Assembly: GCA_965276755.1 (NCBI GenBank)
Contig: OZ255625.1
Location: 2,666,001 to 2,730,000 of the forward strand
Length of the DNA: 64,000 nt
Reading direction: 5' to 3'
From: CAJCIS01 sp965276755
Lineage (GTDB): Bacteria > Pseudomonadota > Alphaproteobacteria > Acetobacterales > Acetobacteraceae
Shown: piece by piece, positions 1-8,669 of the stretch
Layout of the letters: the number at the start of each line of letters is the position of its first letter
How positions within the stretch are numbered: the stretch's first letter is position 1
The notes under the pieces: model-generated
What the model saw: only the letters and a program-made list of their open reading frames with translations
Databases searched by the model: none
Told to the model about the DNA's origin: nothing
Position numbers and translations under genes: made by a program

Positions 1-830
1 AGGCAGAAGCGGGTGACGCTGTCCATGAGGAGCAGCACCGATTTGCCCTGGTCGCGGAAATGTTCGGCGATAGTGAGCGCGGTATAGGCGCATTCGCGGC
101 GTAGCAGCGGCGGGGCGTCGCCGGTGGCAATCACCACGGTTGCGCGCGCCAGGCCTTCGGGGCCGAGATCGTCCTCGATGAACTCGCGCACCTCCCGGCC
201 GCGTTCGCCGACGAGGGCCAGGACCACGACATCGCAGGCGGTGTTGCGGGCGAGCATGGCCAGCAGGGTGGATTTGCCCACGCCGGAACCCGCGAAGAGG
301 CCGAGCCGCTGGCCGGTACGGCAGGTGGCAAAGCAGTTGAGCACACGCACGCCCAGGTCGATGGGCGGGCCGAGACGAGCGCGGGTGGCGGCCTCGGGCG
401 GGGTGGCGCGCACCGGTCGCGGCGTGCCGCGCGGCAGGGGGCCGGCGTTGTCCATGGGCGTGCCGAGCGGATCGATGACGCGGCCGAGCCATGCGCTGGT
501 GGGAGCGAGGCTGGCCTGGAAGGAGGCGGCGCCATTGGGACCGAGATGCAGGGGTGCGATGGCCGCCGCACCCTCGCCGAGGCCGGCGGTGGTGCCAAAG
601 GGGGCGGCCTGGAGTACGCCCCCCCGCACGCCGATGATCTCCGCCGGGACCATGACGCCGTCCCGCCTGCGCAGGGCCAGGCGGTCGCCGACGGCGAGGT
701 GGCGCGTGAGGCCGCGCAGCTCGATCACCAGGGCGGAGACGGCGCTGACCACGCCGCCGAGGGTGGCGGCGGGGATGGTTCCGGCGGCGGCTGCGAAATC
801 GCGAAGCTGCGGTTGAGGAGAGCTTAACAT
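1..830 (-). CDS. fliI: Flagellum-specific ATP synthase FliI, N-terminal part (runs off left edge)
   Basis: This is the ATPase of the flagellar type III export apparatus, which powers export of rod, hook and filament proteins at the cytoplasmic face of the basal body. The reverse strand is open from an ATG at 828-830 to the window edge, about 276 codons. An F1-like N-terminal beta-barrel comes first, then the Walker A sequence GSGVGKST at residues 181-188, the ALVGERGREVREFIEDDL stretch typical of FliI, and a Walker B region (SVLLLMDSVTRF) near residue 270. The C-terminal part lies outside the window. The gene is divergent from ctrA, a known activator of flagellar genes in alphaproteobacteria. 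The Shine-Dalgarno sequence is weak, so the start is likely but not certain. Confidence 0.93.
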   Translation of the reverse strand, partial: MLSSPQPQLRDFAAAAGTIPAATLGGVVSAVSALVIELRGLTRHLAVGDRLALRRRDGVMVPAEIIGVRGGVLQAAPFGTTAGLGEGAAAIAPLHLGPNGAASFQASLAPTSAWLGRVIDPLGTPMDNAGPLPRGTPRPVRATPPEAATRARLGPPIDLGVRVLNCFATCRTGQRLGLFAGSGVGKSTLLAMLARNTACDVVVLALVGERGREVREFIEDDLGPEGLARATVVIATGDAPPLLRRECAYTALTIAEHFRDQGKSVLLLMDSVTRFC

Positions 831-1005
831 CTCTGGGCTTTTATGAAGCAATGTCTCATATACTGGACCACATCTGCAGGTTGTTGCTTGTTTCGAGGGT
901 AACGATGTCGAATTTTCAGAATTTATGCAGAACTTGGTGAAAAAGCAGTAGCAGGCTACACGTCCAGGTGGTATTGGTTCCGAATTGGATCGCAAGGAGG
1001 ATGCA

Positions 1006-1740
1006 ATGCGGGTTCTACTGGTTGAGGATGATCTGACAGCCTCGCGCGGTATTTCGCTGATGCTGCGGGGGCAAGGCGCCATCGTTGATGAGACGGATAC
1101 CGGCGAAGAGGCGCTCGAGCTGGTCAAGCACTATGACTACGACATTGTTGTTCTTGATTTGATCTTGCCTGACATGGAAGGCTATGAAGTGGTCCGCCGC
1201 ATGCGCGGAGCGCGGGTGGAAACACCGGTGCTGATCCTGTCCGGGCTGACGCGGCCGCAGGCCAAGGTGAAGGGCTTTGGCATGGGCGCGGACGACTACA
1301 TTACCAAGCCCTTCGACAAGTCCGAGCTGGTGGCACGTATCCAGGCGGTAATCCGTCGCAGCAAGGGGTACAGCCAGCCGCTGCTGCGCATCGGCAATCT
1401 GCAACTCAACCTGGACAGTCGCGACGTGATGGTCGAGGACCAGCCCGTGCATCTGACCGGCAAGGAATACGCAATCCTCGAGTTGCTGGTGCTGCGCAAA
1501 GGCATGGTGCTGACGAAAGAGGCGTTCCTCAATCACCTGTACGGCGGCATCGACGAGCCGGAGATGAAGATCATCGACGTGTTCATCTGCAAGCTGCGCA
1601 AGAAGCTGGCGCAGGCGGGCGCGGGCAATCTGATAGGCACCGTGTGGGGACGCGGGTACATGATGCGCGACCCGAACAGTCAGGCAGCGCTGGCGGCCTC
1701 TGCGTTGCACGCACCGGAAAGTCTCAGCGTAGCGGCGTAA
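1006..1740 (+). CDS. ctrA: Cell-cycle response regulator CtrA
   Basis: OmpR/PhoB-type response regulator of 244 residues, the master regulator of motility (and in Caulobacter also of replication and division). The receiver domain has the acidic pocket E7-D8-D9, the phosphoacceptor D51 in VVLDLILPDMEGY, and the lysine in ITKPF. The winged-helix output domain (about 130-230) keeps the characteristic CtrA stretches LTGKEY, FLNHLYGG and IDVFICKLRKKL. An in-frame TTG at 985 is possible, but the ATG at 1006 has an AAGGAGG at 994-1000 and gives the family N-terminus MRVLLVEDD, so it is preferred. The C-terminus ends in hydrophobic residues, as in other CtrA proteins subject to proteolysis. I found no perfect TTAA-N7-TTAA box in the 175-base gap to fliI. 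Confidence 0.96.
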   Translation: MRVLLVEDDLTASRGISLMLRGQGAIVDETDTGEEALELVKHYDYDIVVLDLILPDMEGYEVVRRMRGARVETPVLILSGLTRPQAKVKGFGMGADDYITKPFDKSELVARIQAVIRRSKGYSQPLLRIGNLQLNLDSRDVMVEDQPVHLTGKEYAILELLVLRKGMVLTKEAFLNHLYGGIDEPEMKIIDVFICKLRKKLAQAGAGNLIGTVWGRGYMMRDPNSQAALAASALHAPESLSVAA

Positions 1741-1764
1741 TCGCTGCGAGCATAGCCGCCAATT

Positions 1765-1793
1765 CCGGCCCGGAGCGCAAACTTCCGGGCTGG
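1765..1793 (+). terminator. GC-rich hairpin downstream of ctrA
   Basis: CCGGCCCGGA at 1765-1774 pairs with TCCGGGCTGG at 1784-1793 (nine Watson-Crick pairs plus one G-U in RNA). It lies 25 bases after the ctrA stop. There is no T-run, so it may be a weak terminator or a 3'-end stabilising hairpin. The rest of the 1741-1880 gap shows nothing recognisable. Confidence 0.35.
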
Positions 1794-1880
1794 ATGGGGT
1801 CCGCTAGCCGTTTGCCCTTGTGCTTGCGCAAGGTCGCGACATCGGAGAAGGTGCAGCCTGGTGCTGAAAGACCGAGAACG

Positions 1881-2306
1881 ATGGCGCGCGAACCTCATAC
1901 TTATGGCGGCCGTTGTCATTGTGGTGCGGTGCAGTTCGTGGTGAGGCTGAGTGATGGCTTCAACACGATCCGGCGCTGCACATGTTCCTATTGCCGAATG
2001 CGCGGCGCAGTGGCGGTTTCGGCTGAGCTGGGCGGTATCGTTTTCGAGTGCGGCGAGGACATGCTCACCAGCTACCGGTTCAATACCGGGGCCGCGCAGC
2101 ATTTCTTCTGTTCGTGTTGCGGCATTTACACGCACCACCAGCGCCGCTCCAACCCGTCACAATACGGCGTCAACGTCGCGTGTCTCGAGGGGATGAGCCC
2201 TTTTGATTTTATGGAGGTGCCGGTGTTCGACGGTGTTGCCCATCCTAACGACCCAGGCAACGCGGCGAGGCTTGCCGGCACGCTGCGTTTCGAGCCGGCG
2301 CATTAG
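1881..2306 (+). CDS. GFA/CENP-V family zinc protein
   Basis: Small cytosolic protein of 141 residues of the glutathione-dependent formaldehyde-activating (GFA) fold. Zinc-binding cysteine groups are visible in order: C12 and C14 in RCHCGAV, C33/C35/C38 in CTCSYC, and C77/C79/C80 in FCSCCGIY. This is the usual pattern for this Zn-dependent beta-fold. True Gfa adds formaldehyde to glutathione, but most single-domain homologues of this size have no proven substrate, so no specific reaction is claimed. The ATG at 1881 gives the usual family N-terminus just before the first cysteine motif. The frame stays open upstream, but that stretch is not family-like. It stands alone between ctrA and a convergent gene. 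Confidence 0.8.
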   Translation: MAREPHTYGGRCHCGAVQFVVRLSDGFNTIRRCTCSYCRMRGAVAVSAELGGIVFECGEDMLTSYRFNTGAAQHFFCSCCGIYTHHQRRSNPSQYGVNVACLEGMSPFDFMEVPVFDGVAHPNDPGNAARLAGTLRFEPAH

Positions 2307-2347
2307 CGCCGCCGCCATTCAAACGAGGCCCTCGCTACAGCCTCATC

Positions 2348-2386
2348 AATACCAAAGACGGGGTGGGGGGAAGGCACATCTCCCAA
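2348..2386. repeat. Degenerate copy of the G-run palindromic element
   Basis: Right-arm remnant: AATACCAA, then GACGGGG, GGGGGG and GGCACATCTCCC in the order seen in complete copies (compare the copy at 39.8 kb). The partner arm is missing. It fills the gap between two convergent genes. Confidence 0.6.
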
Positions 2387-2398
2387 ATCTTCCTTCTC

Positions 2399-2899
2399 TC
2401 AGCAACGGCCGCCGCCCAGGCCCCCCACCAAATCCATGCCCGTCGCCGGTTGGCCGCCAATCGTGCGATAGGCGCCCGACGAACACGAACTCGCAGGCCC
2501 GATCGGCAGATCGTGCGGCATGACATAATCGGACCAGCCGGGCGCCGAGAAATCGTGCTCGCGGTCCGAGCGCGGATCAATGGCCTTGTGGCGCCCATAG
2601 ACGATGATGTCGCTGTCATCCTGCTGACGTGCGGCCAAATCGAGCGGCCGGGTGGCACCCGGCGCGCGGATCAGCCCGGCACCGGGCTGGTCCAGCGAAA
2701 ACCAGGGAACCATCTCCAGCGAAGAGGAGGGTTCAGCCTTGGCCACGGTCTTTGCCAGGCGCGGCGCATGTGGCCGGGCGGTCGGGACCGGCGGCCCAGG
2801 CTGGGCGCGCAGGCCGTTCGATGCGAGAACGAGCAGGGCTAGGGCGCCGCAAGCCAGAGCATGGCGCCTTGAGGCTCGGTTGGGGGACGACATGGACAC
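2399..2899 (-). CDS. Exported hypothetical protein
   Basis: I do not recognise this 166-residue protein. Its N-terminus is a typical Sec signal: basic residues (RASRRH), a hydrophobic core ACGALALLVLAS, and a likely cleavage after GLRA near residue 32, so it is probably periplasmic or secreted. The mature part is proline- and alanine-rich at first, then has a compact segment with WFSLDQPGAGL, YGRHKAIDPRSD and two cysteines in a Gly-rich C-terminus. Starts at 2899 or 2893 are both possible. A 159-codon frame on the opposite strand has no such signal and is treated as a shadow. Confidence 0.6.
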   Translation of the reverse strand: MSMSSPNRASRRHALACGALALLVLASNGLRAQPGPPVPTARPHAPRLAKTVAKAEPSSSLEMVPWFSLDQPGAGLIRAPGATRPLDLAARQQDDSDIIVYGRHKAIDPRSDREHDFSAPGWSDYVMPHDLPIGPASSCSSGAYRTIGGQPATGMDLVGGLGGGRC

Positions 2900-2999
2900 C
2901 TGCGCCGGCTAAGATGCCTTGATAGGGCAAAGCCATGCAGGGATCACTCCCTAAAAGACCTTACGTAATCAGGTTCCAAGGATTTGTCGCGGGCAGGGT

Positions 3000-3018
3000 C
3001 CAGGGGAAGAGCCCCTGG
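3000..3018 (-). terminator. GC hairpin after the small basic gene
   Basis: CCAGGGG and CCCCTGG pair perfectly around a 5-base loop just downstream of the minus-strand gene ending at 3026. No clear U-run follows. The rest of the 2900-3025 gap shows nothing recognisable. Confidence 0.4.
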
Positions 3019-3025
3019 CCTTCCG

Positions 3026-3157
3026 TCACTTCTTAGCGGGCTTCGCAGGCGCGGCAGCACCCGTTTGCAGCATGGAGGACGCGCTTGCCCCCGCCGGCTT
3101 TTTCGTCTGCTTCGGCTTCTTAGCCTCGCGATTGCTCTTCTGCTGTCCCTTGGCCAT
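3026..3157 (-). CDS. Small basic conserved protein (43 residues)
   Basis: The peptide begins MAKGQQKSNREAKKPKQTKK and is very rich in Lys, Gln and Ala. Short proteins with this MAKGQQKSNREAKKPK start are widespread in proteobacteria, but their function is not known to me. The ATG at 3155-3157 is preceded by a strong GGGAGGA Shine-Dalgarno sequence. The frame stays open upstream, but that stretch lacks the conserved character. The basic, probably disordered composition would suit RNA or ribosome association; this is inference only. It is divergent from the pterin dehydratase gene. Confidence 0.75.
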   Translation of the reverse strand: MAKGQQKSNREAKKPKQTKKPAGASASSMLQTGAAAPAKPAKK

Positions 3158-3286
3158 TGTGTTCCTCCCACCTCGGCCGCGCCCCTGCCCAGCCTGGTCA
3201 CCGCCATACCACACCCTGCGGCGTCGCGGCGAGCACGCCGCCATGCTATAGAGCCCGAAATGGTTCAAGACCAAGGGAGTGGGCGT

Positions 3287-3580
3287 ATGATTGAGCGGCT
3301 CGATGAGGCAGCACGGGCCTCGCTCGCCAACACATTGCCGCTCTGGCGCAAACACGCCGACCGCGACGCCATCATGCGCGATCTTGTCTTTGCGGACTTT
3401 TCGCAAGCGTGGGGCTTCATGTCCCGCGTGGCACTCCTGGCAGAACAGCAGGACCACCACCCCGAATGGTACAACGTCTATAACCGGCTCAGCATCACCC
3501 TCAGCACGCATGACGCCGGCGGCCTGTCCGCGCGCGACGTGAAGATGGCTCACGCCATCGATGCACTGGCGGCGGCGTGA
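3287..3580 (+). CDS. phhB: Pterin-4a-carbinolamine dehydratase
   Basis: A 97-residue single-domain protein of the PCD/DCoH family, which dehydrates 4a-hydroxytetrahydropterin during recycling of the pterin cofactor of aromatic amino acid hydroxylases. The active-site signature DHHPEW is at residues 56-61 (H57, H58), and the third histidine is H75 in TTHD-type context (STHDAGGL). The start at 3287 has AAGGGAG at 3273-3279. An upstream ATG at 3260 lacks this spacing. The stop overlaps the GTG start of the next gene by four bases (GTGA), so the two are translationally coupled. No hydroxylase partner is visible in the window. Confidence 0.9.
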   Translation: MIERLDEAARASLANTLPLWRKHADRDAIMRDLVFADFSQAWGFMSRVALLAEQQDHHPEWYNVYNRLSITLSTHDAGGLSARDVKMAHAIDALAAA

Positions 3581-5109
3581 GCGGCACCATCATGAGCGGT
3601 GGCCGCAGCGCCACCATAGACTCCGTGCAAGCGCGCGCTGCCTGCGCCGCTACAGGGCTTGAAGCACTTGGGGTCGGTGCCGGCGATACACTGGCGCTGT
3701 TCCTGCGTAACGACATGGCGGCCCTGGAAGCCTCCGGCGCCGCGGCTCTGGTCGGCGCCTACGCTGTGCCGATAAACTGGCACCTCGCTGCCGAGGAGGC
3801 CGGCTATATCTTGCAAGACTGCCGTGCGCGAGTGCTGATCGTGCACGCCGACCTGCTGCCGCGGATCGAAGACGCTATCCCGTCAGGGGTCACAACGCTC
3901 GTCGTGCAAACCCCGCCAGAGCTCGCGGCCGCCTATGGCGTGCCGGAGGAAGCCTGCTCTGTGCCTTCGGGCTTCGTTGACTGGTCGCGCTGGCTGCAGA
4001 ACTTCGCGCCTGGCGCGCCGCGCGCGCTGCCCTCGCCGGGCGCCATGATCTACACCTCCGGAACGACCGGACGCCCCAAGGGCGTGCGCCGCCTGCCAGT
4101 CGACGAAAGCCAACTCGAACAACTCTACGCCCCCATCATGATGGCCTTCGGCATCCGGCCAGGCATGCGCACGATCATTCCAGCCCCGCTTTACCACTCC
4201 GCGCCCAACACCTACACCGCCCTGTGTGTGCGCGCAGGTGCGCAAGCTATTGTGCTGATGCCGCGCTTCGAGCCCGAAGAACTCCTCGCGCTGATCGATC
4301 GCCACCGCATCACGCACATACAGACGGTGCCCACCATGTTCGTGCGCCTGCTCAAGCTCCCCGAAGAAATCCGCGCCCGCTATGATGTCAGCAGCCTGGA
4401 ATTTGTCGTTCACGCGGCCGCCCCTTGCCCGCCCGACGTCAAAGCGCGCATGATCGAATGGTGGGGTCCGGTTATTAACGAATATTACGGTAGCACAGAG
4501 ATCGGCACGGTTGTCTTCTGCACATCGCAGGACTGGCTGTCTCACCGCGGCACCGTCGGCCGCGCACTGCCCGGCGTGGACTTGCGCGTGCTCGATGAGA
4601 ATGGCCATGATGCGGCGCGCAATCAACCTGGTGACGTCTACGCGCGCATCGTCGCCGGCGCAGACTTCACCTATCATGGCGATGACGCCAAGCGCCGCGC
4701 GGCCGAAAGGCACGGCCTGATCTCGGTAGGAGATATCGGCTATCTTGACGACGAGGGATTTCTCTACCTCTGCGACCGCCGTCACGATATGGTCATTTCC
4801 GGCGGCGTGAATATTTATCCGGCGGAAATTGAAGCGGCGCTGGTGGCCATGCCAGAAGTTGCCGACTGTGCCGTCTTCGGCATCCCTGACGAAGAGATGG
4901 GCGAAGCACTCTGCGCCTGTATTCAGCCCGCCTGTGACGCGCCTGAGGACGAAAGCGCAATCCGCGCGTACCTCAGGACCAAAATCGCCAGCTATAAGGT
5001 GCCGAAGAAGATCGTCTTCATGCCAGAATTGCCGCGGGAGGACTCGGGAAAAATATTCAAGCGACGGCTGAAAGCACCCTATTGGGAAAAGCATGGCGCA
5101 AGGATCTAA
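3577..5109 (+). CDS. AMP-forming acyl-CoA synthetase (FadD-like)
   Basis: Adenylate-forming enzyme of 510 residues that would activate a carboxylic acid with ATP and load it on CoA. The P-loop YTSGTTGRPKGV is at residues 159-170, followed by YYGSTE (adenine pocket), GDIGYLDDEGF and the hinge CDRRHDMVISGGVNIYPAEIE split over the sub-domains, and the C-terminal catalytic lysine in EDSGKIFKRRL. The substrate cannot be read from sequence; medium/long-chain or aryl acids are possible. The GTG start overlaps the previous stop. An internal ATG at 3592 is an alternative. The N-terminal domain is short, lacking some 20-30 residues before the first strand seen in longer relatives. The stop codon is the first base-triplet of the repeat element at 5107. 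Confidence 0.88.
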   Translation: MSGTIMSGGRSATIDSVQARAACAATGLEALGVGAGDTLALFLRNDMAALEASGAAALVGAYAVPINWHLAAEEAGYILQDCRARVLIVHADLLPRIEDAIPSGVTTLVVQTPPELAAAYGVPEEACSVPSGFVDWSRWLQNFAPGAPRALPSPGAMIYTSGTTGRPKGVRRLPVDESQLEQLYAPIMMAFGIRPGMRTIIPAPLYHSAPNTYTALCVRAGAQAIVLMPRFEPEELLALIDRHRITHIQTVPTMFVRLLKLPEEIRARYDVSSLEFVVHAAAPCPPDVKARMIEWWGPVINEYYGSTEIGTVVFCTSQDWLSHRGTVGRALPGVDLRVLDENGHDAARNQPGDVYARIVAGADFTYHGDDAKRRAAERHGLISVGDIGYLDDEGFLYLCDRRHDMVISGGVNIYPAEIEAALVAMPEVADCAVFGIPDEEMGEALCACIQPACDAPEDESAIRAYLRTKIASYKVPKKIVFMPELPREDSGKIFKRRLKAPYWEKHGARI

Positions 5110-5300
5110 TACCAACCTGTCTTGGAACTCATTCATAGCAACCAAGAAAAACGTTGGGGGAGATGTGCCATCCCCCCCAAACCCCCCGTCTTTATTCAGA
5201 TAGTACCTTCAATTGATGACGGGGGGCCTGGGGGGAGCGGCACGCTCCACCCAGTCTTCCCTTCGGCTTTATGAGTCAGACTCAACGCGGCTTGGTATAA
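5107..5300. repeat. G-run palindromic element, complete copy A with outer ends
   Basis: The core (5153-5254) has a left hairpin with triloop TGC, then CCCCCCGTC pairing across a 26-base spacer with GACGGGGGG, then a right hairpin GGAGCG-GCA-CGCTCC. Outer ends TAATACCAA (5107-5115) and TTGGTATAA (5292-5300) are inverted, giving a total of about 194 bases. The left end coincides with the stop codon of the acyl-CoA synthetase, and the right end lies 55 bases from the clpB stop. Confidence 0.85.
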
Positions 5301-5355
5301 GAACGGGGAAGTGGGGGCCGGCGTAACCCCAGCCCCCATGCCGCCCGGTCTTCCT

Positions 5356-7938
5356 CTAAGCTGCCTTGGCCACAGCGGTGGCGAACACCAGCCCGTCTAA
5401 ACCCGTCGTCACATGCACTGTCTCGCCCTCGTGCACGCTGCCATCGAGCAACTTGCTCGCCAACGGGTTCTGTAGGGCGCGCTGGATCACGCGCTTCAGC
5501 GGCCGCGCCCCATAAATCGGATCGTATCCTTCGTTGGCCAACCAATCCATGGCCGAACGATCCAGGTCGAGCACAATCTTGCGCTCCGCGAGCAGCTCGC
5601 GTAGCCGTGCCAACTGGATGTCAACAATCACCGCCATATCGTCCCGCTGCAGGCGATGAAACAGCACGATCTCATCCAGCCGGTTGAGGAATTCCGGCCG
5701 GAAATGATCCCGCACCACCCGCATCACCTGCGCCTGCACCAGCGCAGTCGGCTCACCATCAGGCTGGGCGGCAAGCAGATCGCTTCCCAAATTACTGGTC
5801 AGCACGATGATCGTATTGCGGAAATCCACGGTGCGCCCCTGACCGTCCGTCAGGCGCCCATCGTCCAGAACCTGCAGTAGCACGTTAAAGATGTCTTCGT
5901 GGGCCTTCTCGACCTCATCGAACAAAATGACCTGATAAGGCCGCCGACGCACCGCTTCGGTCAGCACACCGCCTTCCTCATAACCAACATAGCCTGGCGG
6001 TGCTCCAATCAGCCGTGCGACCGCGTGCTTCTCCATGAACTCGCTCATATCGACCCGCACCATCGCCCGGTCATCATCGAACAGGAAGCCGGCCAGCGCC
6101 TTGGTCAATTCCGTCTTGCCCACGCCCGTTGGCCCGAGAAACAGAAAGCTGCCGATCGGTCGATTAGGATCGCTCAGCCCCGCCCGCGCGCGCCGCACAG
6201 CATCAGCGACGTGACGCAACGCTTCTTCCTGCCCGACCACACGCTTGCGAAGCTCGTCTTCCATGCGCACCAACTTGGCGCGCTCACCCTCCAGCATTCG
6301 CTCCATCGGCACCCCGGTCCAGCGGCTGACAACGCCGGCAATTTGCTCGGCGGTGACCGCCTCATTGACCAATTGCCCCTGAGACTGCGTCTCATCGATC
6401 TTGCGCTGCAGATCGGGGATAACTCCGTAGAGCAATTCGGACGCCCGCCCCAAATCCCCGCGCCGCTGAGCTACCTCGACATCGCTCTTGGCCTGATCCA
6501 ATTTCTCCTTCAGCTTCTGCGCGCCGGCCACCTGCTCGGTCTCCGCCTTCCAAGCTGCCGTCATGGCGTTCGACCGCTCCTCCGTCTCCGCAATCTCCCG
6601 CTCTAGCCTCTCCAATCTGTCCCGAGATGCCGCATCCGTCTCCCGCTTTAGTGCCTCCCGCTCGATCTTCTGCTGCATCAACCGCCGATCGAGCTCATCG
6701 AGCGCCTCAGGCTTGCTATCGACCTGCATGCGCAGCCGGCTTGCCGCCTCATCCATCAGATCGATCGCCTTGTCCGGCAAAAATCGATCCGCAATATAGC
6801 GATTCGACAATGTCGCGGCCGCCACTAACGCACTGTCGGCAATGCGCACGCCATGATGCAGCTCGTACTTCTCCTTGATGCCGCGCAGAATACTGATCGT
6901 GTCCTCTACACTCGGCTCGCCCACGAAAATCGGTTGGAAGCGCCGCGCCAGCGCCGCGTCCTTCTCGACATGCTTGCGATATTCATCGAGCGTCGTCGCG
7001 CCGATGCAGTGCAACGATCCGCGCGCCAGTTCAGGCTTGAGCAGATTGGAGGCATCCATCGCGCCATCTGCGCGCCCTGCGCCAATCAGGGTGTGCATTT
7101 CGTCAATGAACAGGATGACCTGCCCCTCGGCGCTGTCGATTTCTTTCAGCACCGACTTGAGCCGTTCCTCGAACTCGCCACGGTACTTGGCACCTGCCAC
7201 CAATGCGCCGAGATCAAGCGAAAGCACTCGCTTATTTTTCAGTGCCTCCGGCACGTCGCCGCGCACGATGCGTAGCGCCAGCCCCTCCACGATTGCAGTC
7301 TTGCCAACACCAGGCTCGCCGATCAGCACGGGATTGTTCTTGGTGCGCCGCGCCAGCACCTGAATGGTCCGGCGGATCTCCTCATCCCGTCCGATGACCG
7401 GGTCGAGCTTCTGCCCACGCGCAAGCTCGGTTATGTCGCGAGTAAACTTCTTCAGCGAGTCGAAATTGGCCTCCGCATTCGGGCTGGTCACGCGGCGGCC
7501 CTTGCGCACAGCCTCCAGAGCACGCTCGATCGCCTGGGGGTTCGCACCAGCCGATCGCAACGCGCGTCCAGCACTCGTCTCACTGGCTGCGAGTGCCGCC
7601 AGCACGCGATCCTGCGCCACGTACTGGTCGCCAGCCTTGATCGCGACCTGCTGCGCATTGTCCAGGATCCGCACCAACTCCGGCGTGACCTGCGGCTGCC
7701 CTGCGCCGCCGCCCTGCACCTTTGGCGTACGCGCGATCTCAGCGTCCACCGCTTCCTTGACCTGTTGGGGATGGCCACCTGCCGCTCGGATCAGACCACT
7801 CGCAGCACCCTCCTCATCATCGAGCAGTGCCTTTAGGAAGTGTTCTGGTGTCAGTCTTTGGTGAAACTCTCGGATTGCGATAGTGCCGGCCGCCTGAAGG
7901 AAGCCCTGCGTACGCTCGGTGAATTTCTGCATGTCCAT
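5356..7938 (-). CDS. clpB: Chaperone ClpB (Hsp104-type disaggregase)
   Basis: Cytosolic AAA+ hexamer that pulls polypeptides out of aggregates together with DnaK. The 860 residues match the family: N-domain (about 1-145), NBD1 with Walker A GEPGVGKT at 207-214, the coiled-coil M-domain (about 400-520, rich in Glu/Arg/Leu), and NBD2 with GPTGVGKT near 605 and the Walker B ILFDEVEKAH. The sequence MDMQKFTERTQGFLQAA fits alphaproteobacterial ClpB; a second ATG at residue 3 is possible. It is monocistronic, with a sigma-32-like promoter about 80 bases upstream. No frameshift or missing motif was seen. Confidence 0.97.
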   Translation of the reverse strand: MDMQKFTERTQGFLQAAGTIAIREFHQRLTPEHFLKALLDDEEGAASGLIRAAGGHPQQVKEAVDAEIARTPKVQGGGAGQPQVTPELVRILDNAQQVAIKAGDQYVAQDRVLAALAASETSAGRALRSAGANPQAIERALEAVRKGRRVTSPNAEANFDSLKKFTRDITELARGQKLDPVIGRDEEIRRTIQVLARRTKNNPVLIGEPGVGKTAIVEGLALRIVRGDVPEALKNKRVLSLDLGALVAGAKYRGEFEERLKSVLKEIDSAEGQVILFIDEMHTLIGAGRADGAMDASNLLKPELARGSLHCIGATTLDEYRKHVEKDAALARRFQPIFVGEPSVEDTISILRGIKEKYELHHGVRIADSALVAAATLSNRYIADRFLPDKAIDLMDEAASRLRMQVDSKPEALDELDRRLMQQKIEREALKRETDAASRDRLERLEREIAETEERSNAMTAAWKAETEQVAGAQKLKEKLDQAKSDVEVAQRRGDLGRASELLYGVIPDLQRKIDETQSQGQLVNEAVTAEQIAGVVSRWTGVPMERMLEGERAKLVRMEDELRKRVVGQEEALRHVADAVRRARAGLSDPNRPIGSFLFLGPTGVGKTELTKALAGFLFDDDRAMVRVDMSEFMEKHAVARLIGAPPGYVGYEEGGVLTEAVRRRPYQVILFDEVEKAHEDIFNVLLQVLDDGRLTDGQGRTVDFRNTIIVLTSNLGSDLLAAQPDGEPTALVQAQVMRVVRDHFRPEFLNRLDEIVLFHRLQRDDMAVIVDIQLARLRELLAERKIVLDLDRSAMDWLANEGYDPIYGARPLKRVIQRALQNPLASKLLDGSVHEGETVHVTTGLDGLVFATAVAKAA

Positions 7939-8016
7939 GTGTCACGTGTCCCTGTAAGGCGACACGGCCTATGCCGCGCTCCTCAGCAGGGCAGCGCGAT
8001 GACCGTTTGGACCGGT

Positions 8017-8046
8017 TACATGGGTTCTGATCGTGCCCCCCTCAAG
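8017..8046 (-). promoter_or_regulatory. Heat-shock (RpoH-type) promoter candidate for clpB
   Basis: Read on the minus strand, CTTGAGG (8040-8046), a 15-base spacer and CCCATGTA (8017-8024) closely follow the sigma-32 pattern CTTGAAA-N13-17-CCCCATNT. It sits in the 122-base gap just upstream of clpB, a standard heat-shock gene. By eye only; the start site is not known. Confidence 0.5.
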
Positions 8047-8060
8047 AGCCGCCCGCTTCC

Positions 8061-8669
8061 TCAAGGCAGCCCAGCGAGGGTGTCTGGCGTATCAAAGTCG
8101 ATCAGGACAGAAGGAGAGGGGACCTCAACTTCGAAGACATTGTCCCCGTACTGTTGACACAAGATGCGAGCACCAAAATCTCCCTCAAGCGCAAGAATAT
8201 CCGGAAAGAAGCGGCGATCCCAAAGCACAGGGTTGCCGCGCTGCCCCTGGTGTGTGGGAACAATGATGAGCCGGCCTGAGCGCGGCGCGTAAGCATCGAG
8301 CATGCAGTTAATCACATCCTTACCGACCCAGGGCATGTCGCCGAGACAAACGAGCGCCCCGGCCACTTCGGCAGGCAAGGCGGCGATTCCACGCACCAGG
8401 CTCGCGGCGAGCCCTAACTCGTAATCGGGCGAATAAACCAGCCGAACAGGGCGAGTTTCCAAAGCCCGCGCGACCTGTGCCGCCTGATGCCCTACCACGA
8501 CCCACACGCTTGCCACTTTGCTCGCCAGCAGAGCGTCGACCACGCGGGTCACCATAGCCTGACCTGTCGGCCCCTTGAAAAGCAGCTTATTGTGCGGCGC
8601 CATACGACGGGACAATCCCGCGGCCAGAACAACGGCAGCAACGTCATTAGACAAAAGGCGCACGCGCAC
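8061..8669 (-). CDS. MocA/MobA-like molybdenum cofactor nucleotidyltransferase
   Basis: Nucleotidyltransferase of 202 residues of the GT-A-like MobA/MocA fold. The N-terminal nucleotide-binding signature VLAAGLSRRMAPHNKLL (about residues 14-30), the metal-binding CLGDMPWV near 108, and a C-terminal RGNPVLWDRRFFP match MocA-type proteins, which add CMP to molybdopterin for xanthine-dehydrogenase-family enzymes. It is last in a three-gene operon with two XdhC-type genes (23-base overlap with the preceding one), so a role in maturing a molybdenum hydroxylase is well supported. The hydroxylase subunits themselves are not in the window. Confidence 0.85.
   Translation of the reverse strand: MRVRLLSNDVAAVVLAAGLSRRMAPHNKLLFKGPTGQAMVTRVVDALLASKVASVWVVVGHQAAQVARALETRPVRLVYSPDYELGLAASLVRGIAALPAEVAGALVCLGDMPWVGKDVINCMLDAYAPRSGRLIIVPTHQGQRGNPVLWDRRFFPDILALEGDFGARILCQQYGDNVFEVEVPSPSVLIDFDTPDTLAGLP

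Noticed and set aside
2363..2842. A 159-codon plus-strand frame opposite the exported protein
   Set aside because: Lacks any signal or motif, whereas the minus-strand frame starts with a good Sec signal.
3883..5145. A 420-codon open frame on the minus strand opposite the acyl-CoA synthetase
   Set aside because: It is the antisense shadow of a gene with full adenylate-forming motifs; the product is His/Arg-rich with no domain.
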